Source: an uncultured Rhodospirillaceae bacterium (GTDB lineage Bacteria > Pseudomonadota > Alphaproteobacteria > Rhodospirillales > Rhodospirillaceae). From it: a stretch of DNA of 64,000 nt. A program made the position numbers and the translations under genes. Each line of letters opens with the position of its first letter. Within the stretch, counting starts at the first letter, position 1. This document shows, piece after piece, positions 59,367 through 64,000 of the stretch. Location of the stretch: positions 124,001-188,000 of the forward strand of contig CALSLN010000016.1 of the NCBI GenBank assembly GCA_943787205.1, given 5' to 3'. Below the pieces are notes generated by a model. It did not search any database and was not told the origin of the DNA. It saw only the letters and a program-made list of their open reading frames with translations.

Positions 59367-61934
59367 TTGACCTTCCGGCCCGAACGATCTGATCATGCTG
59401 TTACCGTTGTTCTTGGGCCAACGAACACGGGCAAGACCTATTTGGCTATGGAGCGCATGCTTGGCCATGCCTCTGGTACAATCGGGTTCCCGTTGCGTCT
59501 ACTGGCGCGTGAAAACTATGACCGTGCTGTTGCAGTAAAGGGAGCTGGGGCCGTTGCCTTGGTTACCGGCGAAGAAAAGATTATTCCTCCAAGGGCGAGT
59601 TATTTTATCTGTACGGTCGAAAGCATGCCGATCGATCGCGACGTGGCATTTCTGGCGGTTGATGAAATTCAACTCGCCGCTGATAAAGAGCGTGGCCATG
59701 TTTTTACGGACCGCCTTCTCCATAGCCGCGGGCGTGTTGAAACAATGTTCCTTGGGGCTGAGACTGTACGTCCGCTCGTGCGTCGACTTATTCCCGATGC
59801 GCAGTTTATCACTCGGCCACGGTTCTCGAAGCTGACCTATAGTGGATCCAAGAAGCTTACCCGACTCCCGCGCCGTACTGCTGTCGTGGCGTTCTCTGTG
59901 TCGGAGGTCTACGGCATCGCTGACTTGTTGCGGCGCCAGCGGGGTGGCGCAGCGGTGGTTATGGGAGCGCTCAGCCCAAGAGCGCGGAATGCACAGGTTG
60001 CTCTGTATCAATCTGGGGAGGTTGACTACCTGGTCGCGACAGACGCTATCGGTATGGGGCTCAACATGGACGTTGATCACGTTGCATTCGCGTCGTTGTC
60101 AAAATTTGACGGACGCGCACCGCGTGCGCTGATGCCTTCAGAACTGTCTCAGATTGCCGGTCGCGCCGGTCGTCATATGAACGATGGTACGTTTGGCGTT
60201 ACAGCGGACGCGTCTGCATTAGACCCTGAAATTGTCGCGCGTATCGAAACACATGAGTTTCAGGCTGTTAAATCTCTGTATTGGCGCAACTCAGACCTAA
60301 ATTACGCGACGGTTCAAACATTGCTGGCAGGTCTAAATAAACCGCCGCCTGGCCCTGGTCTCATTCGGCCCTCAACACCAGAAGATCAACAGGTCTTGGA
60401 AATTCTATGGAACGACCCTGACGTGCGTGACCGGGCCAAGGGATCGAAGCGCGTTCGATTGTTGTGGGACGTCACTCAAGTTCCCGATTTCCGAAAATTA
60501 CGCCCGGAAAACCATGCGCGGATATTGTCTCAGGTCTTTACGCACCTCAGCGGAGAGAACGAGCGCATTCCTGAGGATTGGGTGGCGGAACAAGTTGGTC
60601 GAGTTGATCGCGCGGATGGTGATATCCACGCGTTGATGGACCGTATCGCGGCCATCCGAACTTGGACTTACCTCGCGAATCGCCCAAGGTGGGTCGAAAA
60701 TGCCGGTTATTGGCAAGACCAGACGCGCGTTGTAGAAGATCGACTATCAGATTCTTTGCACGAGAAATTAACTGAGCAGTTTATTGATCGGCGCATCGCA
60801 CACTTGGTAAAGAAACTTAAGGGTACAGATCGCATGGTCGCAGTCGTGGACGAAGCTGATCGCGTTGAAGTCGATGGCCACTTCATCGGCGAACTAAAGG
60901 GACTTGTTTTTGTCCCAGACAAAACAGGTCTCAAAGCCGCGGATAGAGCGATTGAGAACTCTGCAAATGCGGTGTTGGTTCCAGAGCTAGAGAAGCGAGC
61001 AACGCAGCAGATCGAAGCGGAAGATGGTGCATTTTCTCTCGATGATGACGCTAACGTCTCTTGGCAAGGGGCTGTTGTCGCGACGTTAAGCGCGGGTGCT
61101 CGCCCCTTGTCGCCTAAAGTTACACTGCGCGCTGATGACCGACTAGACTCCAGCCTCTGTGAGAAGCTGGTGGTTCGTCATCAATCTTGGCTCGACGCCC
61201 ATATTAAAAAGTTACTTGGTTCTTTGGTGCAAGCCGAATCCGCACCACTTAAAGGCGCGCCGCGTGGCCTTGCCTATCAGGTCACGGAAGCGCTTGGGAC
61301 GATAAACCGAGCAGTTGCCGAAGCGCAGGTCCGTGCGCTATCTGATGACGACAAGAAGGCGTTGGCGGCCTGCCGTATTCGATTTGGGATCAATTTTGTC
61401 TATGTTCCGGATGTCCTAAAGGCAGAGCCAATCCGTCTTAGGGCGCTTTTGTGGATGGTAAATACACCCTCTACCCCCACGCCGGCTTTACCCCCGGCGG
61501 GACGCGTGTCATTCCCGACCGAAGAGGGGGTGCCCGCCGAATATTATTTAGCCTCTGGGTTTTATGCTGTGAACGGTATGGCTTATCGCGTCGACATGGT
61601 TGAACGCTTCTCGGCGGAAGTAAGGCGCTTGCTCCGTGAGGGAACGAGTATATTGCCGCCGGCACAATTATCGCCTCTTGGAATTGGTGCTGAGAACGCT
61701 GCCACGCTGATCGTTTCGCTTGGGTATGTTTCAAGTGTCGGCGAAGAGGGTGTTGCGATTGCGGTTAAACGCAAACCTCAGCGTAGTAAAAAGACATTAG
61801 CAAAGAAAAAACCGGCGGGCAAAGATGGCAAGCCCGATAAGCGGACTCCTAAGTCGAGACCAAATAGGCCAAAAGAAAAGCCCATTGATCCAGACTCTCC
61901 TTTTGCTGTGCTAAAGGGTCTCGTGAAATCGTGA
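59367..61934 (+). CDS. SUV3-like DEAD/H-type RNA helicase
   Basis: About 855 residues. Motif I VLGPTNTGKTYLAMERML, motif II AVDEIQLAAD (DEIQ instead of DEAD), then ATDAIGMGLNMDVDHVAF and QIAGRAGRHMNDGTFG (motifs V and VI). These match the SUV3/mitochondrial helicase group, common in alphaproteobacteria. The middle and C-terminal regions are of unclear fold, ending in a Lys/Pro-rich tail (about 815-845). The start is uncertain: TTG 59367 has no clear SD and no ATG lies upstream in frame before a stop at 59328. Role in RNA turnover or processing is inferred from eukaryotic SUV3. The stop overlaps the S4 gene by GTGA. Confidence 0.9.
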   Translation: MTFRPERSDHAVTVVLGPTNTGKTYLAMERMLGHASGTIGFPLRLLARENYDRAVAVKGAGAVALVTGEEKIIPPRASYFICTVESMPIDRDVAFLAVDEIQLAADKERGHVFTDRLLHSRGRVETMFLGAETVRPLVRRLIPDAQFITRPRFSKLTYSGSKKLTRLPRRTAVVAFSVSEVYGIADLLRRQRGGAAVVMGALSPRARNAQVALYQSGEVDYLVATDAIGMGLNMDVDHVAFASLSKFDGRAPRALMPSELSQIAGRAGRHMNDGTFGVTADASALDPEIVARIETHEFQAVKSLYWRNSDLNYATVQTLLAGLNKPPPGPGLIRPSTPEDQQVLEILWNDPDVRDRAKGSKRVRLLWDVTQVPDFRKLRPENHARILSQVFTHLSGENERIPEDWVAEQVGRVDRADGDIHALMDRIAAIRTWTYLANRPRWVENAGYWQDQTRVVEDRLSDSLHEKLTEQFIDRRIAHLVKKLKGTDRMVAVVDEADRVEVDGHFIGELKGLVFVPDKTGLKAADRAIENSANAVLVPELEKRATQQIEAEDGAFSLDDDANVSWQGAVVATLSAGARPLSPKVTLRADDRLDSSLCEKLVVRHQSWLDAHIKKLLGSLVQAESAPLKGAPRGLAYQVTEALGTINRAVAEAQVRALSDDDKKALAACRIRFGINFVYVPDVLKAEPIRLRALLWMVNTPSTPTPALPPAGRVSFPTEEGVPAEYYLASGFYAVNGMAYRVDMVERFSAEVRRLLREGTSILPPAQLSPLGIGAENAATLIVSLGYVSSVGEEGVAIAVKRKPQRSKKTLAKKKPAGKDGKPDKRTPKSRPNRPKEKPIDPDSPFAVLKGLVKS

Positions 61935-62314
61935 CCGACGGCCTCAGAGTTGATAAGTGGCTCTGGTTTTCAAGATTTTGTAAGTCACGTTCTTTGGCGC
62001 AGACGCTCTGTGCCGGCGGCCGCATTCTTGTAAACGGCATTGAGGCCAGAAAATCTAAGGTTCTTGTTCGTCCTGGTGATGTCGTTGTGATTACGATTGG
62101 TCCGGTGCGCCGAACCGTAGTCGTTAAAACCCTTGGAACGCGCCGTGGGCCAGCGCCAGAAGCAGCGCTGCTGTTTGAAGAGCAAGGAGAACCGGAGCGG
62201 TTGGATGGCGCGAAGAAAGCAGCGCCTTTATACCGCCCGCCCGGTAGTGGACGACCGACGAAGCGTGAGCGCCGTGCTTTGGAGAAGTTTTTTCTCCGGA
62301 GCGCCACTGACTGA
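61931..62314 (+). CDS. S4-domain RNA-binding protein (Hsp15/HslR type)
   Basis: 127 residues. S4 motif at the N-terminus (RVDKWLWFSRFCKSRSLAQTLCAGGRILVNGIEARKSKVLVRPGDVVVI). Hsp15 proteins bind 50S subunits carrying nascent chains and help recycle them. The basic, flexible C-terminus (RPPGSGRPTKRERRALEKF) fits the family. GTG 61931 lies in a GTGA overlap with the helicase stop, so translation is coupled. Confidence 0.93.
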   Translation: MTDGLRVDKWLWFSRFCKSRSLAQTLCAGGRILVNGIEARKSKVLVRPGDVVVITIGPVRRTVVVKTLGTRRGPAPEAALLFEEQGEPERLDGAKKAAPLYRPPGSGRPTKRERRALEKFFLRSATD

Positions 62315-62371
62315 TGGTTATGGGCCGTCAACAACCTTGATCCTAAGTGAATGAGCAGGTAACTCACTGTC

Positions 62372-62845
62372 ATGCTTGATGCTTTAAAGTCATTTATCAG
62401 TGAGTCGGCCAGTGAGAGCGATGCCCCGCCGACAGGACTGACTGTTCACGCCGCTGCCGCTGCCTTATTGGTTGAGGCAGCTTTGGCAGACGGCACGTTT
62501 GATGACGAGGAGCGCGCTCAGGTCAAAGACGTTTTGGTGCATCTGTTTTCGCTCGCTGAACAAGATCTCGACAAGATAATCGCCGATGCTGAGCAAAACG
62601 TGGCCGAGGCCAATCAGTTGTATGGCTTCGCTCGTACGGTTAAAGATAATTTGGATTACGAAAGCCGCGTCGAGTTGATGCAAATGTTGTGGGAAGTGGT
62701 CTTTTCTGATGGCCAGCTTGACGACTTTGAGGCAAATTTAGTACGTCGAGTCAGTGGCCTGTTATATGTTACTGATCAAGATAGCGGTCGGGCTCGCAAG
62801 GCCGCTTTGGAGCAACTGGGGCTCGACCTGGAAAACCTCTCGTAG
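62372..62845 (+). CDS. TerB-like (DjlA N-terminal type) protein
   Basis: 157 residues, acidic and helical. The family pattern is AAAALLVEAALADGTFDDEERAQVKDVL and LMQMLWEVVFSDGQLDDFEANLVRRVSGLLYV, two internally similar helix pairs with acidic D-G-x-x-D loops that may bind metal. TerB proteins occur in tellurite-resistance and membrane-stress contexts; no other ter genes are near, so a tellurite role is not supported. It lies 57 bases after the S4 gene. Confidence 0.9.
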   Translation: MLDALKSFISESASESDAPPTGLTVHAAAAALLVEAALADGTFDDEERAQVKDVLVHLFSLAEQDLDKIIADAEQNVAEANQLYGFARTVKDNLDYESRVELMQMLWEVVFSDGQLDDFEANLVRRVSGLLYVTDQDSGRARKAALEQLGLDLENLS

Positions 62846-62884
62846 GGAAGAGATCCAGATGAGCAATGTGGAGAGAAAAGCGTA

Positions 62885-63220
62885 ATGACATACGTCGTCA
62901 CCGAGAACTGTATTAAGTGCAAATTTATGGACTGCGTCGAGGTGTGTCCGGTGGACTGCTTCTACGAAGGTGAAAACATGCTGGTTATCCATCCGGATGA
63001 ATGCATCGACTGCGGCGTTTGTGAGCCGGAATGCCCGGCGGAAGCGATTCTCCCCGATTCGGAAGATTCCACACAAGACTGGCTGGTATTAAATACAGAA
63101 TACGCGGATAAATGGCCAAATATCACCGCTAAGGGTGAAGCGCCTGCGGACGGTGAAGAGTGGAACGGAAAGCCGGGTAAGAAAGAGCAATTCAGCGCAA
63201 ACCCAGGCACTACGGGCTGA
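62885..63220 (+). CDS. fdxA: 7Fe ferredoxin FdxA
   Basis: 111 residues. Two cluster motifs: [18 protein letters not shown] for the 3Fe-4S/4Fe-4S pair and [12 protein letters not shown]. The extended C-terminal tail ([18 protein letters not shown]) is typical of FdxA. It is a low-potential electron carrier. Gene order fdxA-carD is common in alphaproteobacteria. Two hairpins follow its stop. Confidence 0.97.
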   Translation: MTYVVTENCIKCKFMDCVEVCPVDCFYEGENMLVIHPDECIDCGVCEPECPAEAILPDSEDSTQDWLVLNTEYADKWPNITAKGEAPADGEEWNGKPGKKEQFSANPGTTG

Positions 63221-63548
63221 TTTTACCCCTTTGGCAGGGCTGGTAGGCGCCTGAATGGCGCCTACTTTAGGCTGTCTTTTGCGCTGCAAATTTGGTATAA
63301 GTGCTTAATCCGCCATAAGAACTGGCGGATTATTTTTTCGCTTAGCCTATTTTTTGTGCGCTGCAGCAATCTCACGATAAACCAGCGTACACCCATGGCG
63401 ACTAGATAGGTGTTTGGTGCCATTTAGTCGGGGCGGCGATCAAATAACTGGAACTGTAAGGGCCGTATGGCCCTTTATTCGTAATGGCGGCTGGGGGGTT
63501 GCCAGGGTTTCAGAAGATCAGGGTAACAACTGGAAAGAGAGCCAAATA
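63221..63548. other. fdxA-carD intergenic region
   Basis: 328 bases. The frame of carD is open from 63414, but this part has no coding character. The region holds three hairpins: GTAGGCGCC-N5-GGCGCCTAC (63243-63265), the terminator at 63307-63338, and AAGGGCC-GTAT-GGCCCTT (63458-63475) in the carD leader. No clear promoter pair was seen. Confidence 0.6.
63307..63338 (+). terminator. Intrinsic terminator after fdxA
   Basis: Perfect 8-bp stem AATCCGCC (63307-63314) and GGCGGATT (63324-63331), 9-base loop, then a six-T run (63333-63338). The hairpin at 63243-63265 (9-bp stem, followed by TTT) upstream may act together with it. Confidence 0.85.
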
Positions 63549-64000
63549 ATGCCGAAAAAGACCAGTTCAGAAACAAAGAAACCGGCAACCAAGGAAGCAC
63601 GTAAAACAATGGTATTTTCTACAGGCGACTTCGTCGTTTATCCCGCACACGGCGTCGGCCAAGTGACCGATGTTGAGAAGCAGGTTATAGGCGGGCAGGA
63701 GATCGAGCTGTTTGTGGTTAGCTTTGAGCGCGATCGCATGACGCTACGTGTTCCGGTCGACAAGGTAGAGAATTCCGGCTTGCGCAAATTATCCACTCGG
63801 AAAGTGATGGACCAAGCGTTTGACGACCCTTAAGGGTCGCGCGCGCGTGAAGCGCGCCATGTGGAGCCGCCGTGCACAAGAGTACGAAGCCAAAATTAAT
63901 TCCGGCGACCCTGTATCTATTGCTGAAGTCGTCAGAGACTTGCATCGTGGCGAAAGCCAACCGGAGCAGTCTTATTCTGAGCGCCAAATCTATGAGCAAG
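63549..64000 (+). pseudogene. carD: CarD-type transcription regulator, frameshifted and cut by window end
   Basis: CarD-family RNA polymerase-binding protein. ATG 63549 follows GAAAGAG. The frame reads a basic tail (PKKTSSETKKPATKEARK) then the CdnL/CarD RNA polymerase-interaction domain (FSTGDFVVYPAHGVGQVTDVEKQVIGGQEIELFVV...PVDKVENSGLRKLS). It ends early after MDQAFDDP at 63833. Removing one T from the TTT at 63819-63821 gives MDQALTTLKGRARVKRAMWSRR and continues in frame to the window end, as in CarD homologues. The normal C-terminal DNA-binding helices are therefore encoded, but in another frame. An alphaproteobacterial CarD is normally important for growth, so a sequence error is the likelier cause (inference). 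Confidence 0.88.

Noticed and set aside
59499-60080. 193-codon minus-strand frame inside the helicase gene
   Set aside because: Antisense to the conserved helicase motifs; a shadow frame.
62372-62845. Tellurite-resistance locus
   Set aside because: Only a single TerB-like gene is present, without terA, terC, terD or terE type neighbours.

Overview
The window looks like chromosomal core DNA of an alphaproteobacterium with moderate GC. The evidence is gene order: dut-coaBC-ubiB and ubiE beside mutM, then enoyl-CoA hydratase, rpsT, dnaA, dnaN, recF and gyrB; a ccmABCDEFGHI block diverging from acnA; and a SUV3-type helicase, S4 protein, fdxA and carD run at the end. A cytochrome c maturation system I, ubiquinone genes and a TonB-dependent receptor point to a Gram-negative aerobe that respires with c-type cytochromes. 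I cannot fix the order or genus from sequence alone, and I see no insertion sequence, prophage, CRISPR array or rRNA operon.

Layout. 1-2.7 kb: two peptide-type ABC permeases (the first cut by the window edge) and a TauD-like dioxygenase. 2.7-9.2 kb, minus strand: an MFS exporter, a stand-alone receiver protein and a very large GAF/multi-PAS histidine kinase broken by one in-frame TGA. 9.4-11.1 kb: tRNA-Ala(CGC) and a beta-propeller lipoprotein. 11.2-12.8 kb: yggT, a DUF167 gene and folD. 12.8-18.7 kb, minus strand: enoyl-CoA hydratase, argG, a DUF2207 and LemA pair, and rlmN. 18.9-19.7 kb: an OmpA-type lipoprotein broken by an in-frame TAA. 19.7-24.7 kb, minus strand: moeB-like, dut, coaBC, ubiB, ubiE. 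24.8-34.2 kb, plus strand: mutM through gyrB, the replication-initiation neighbourhood. 34.6-37.1 kb: a TonB-dependent receptor ending at a strong terminator. 37.3-43.7 kb: a ribbon-helix-helix gene, a class A penicillin-binding protein, a Bcr/CflA exporter, a SleB hydrolase, a YgjP-like metallopeptidase, a YcgN protein and a SCO1 protein. 43.7-51.1 kb, minus strand: the complete ccm set. 51.3-56.8 kb: acnA, a tandem alpha/beta-hydrolase-fold protein and a DUF1223 protein. 56.8-64 kb: htpG, hpf, helicase, S4 protein, a TerB-like protein, fdxA and a frameshifted carD running off the window.

How the genes fit together. dnaA-dnaN-recF-gyrB forms the replication and topology block. The ccm genes with SCO1 serve cytochrome c and cytochrome oxidase assembly. 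Helicase, S4, hpf and htpG are RNA, ribosome and protein quality-control functions. LemA with DUF2207, PBP1A and SleB act on the envelope.

The most notable points are these. Four genes (PAS kinase, OmpA lipoprotein, ribbon-helix-helix gene, carD) are each broken by a single-nucleotide-scale lesion, which suggests consensus errors at least as much as gene decay. The PAS kinase carries a tandem duplication of a three-PAS block. The 568-residue protein after acnA has two alpha/beta-hydrolase folds that both lack the nucleophile serine. I did not find a convincing wholly new multi-gene system.
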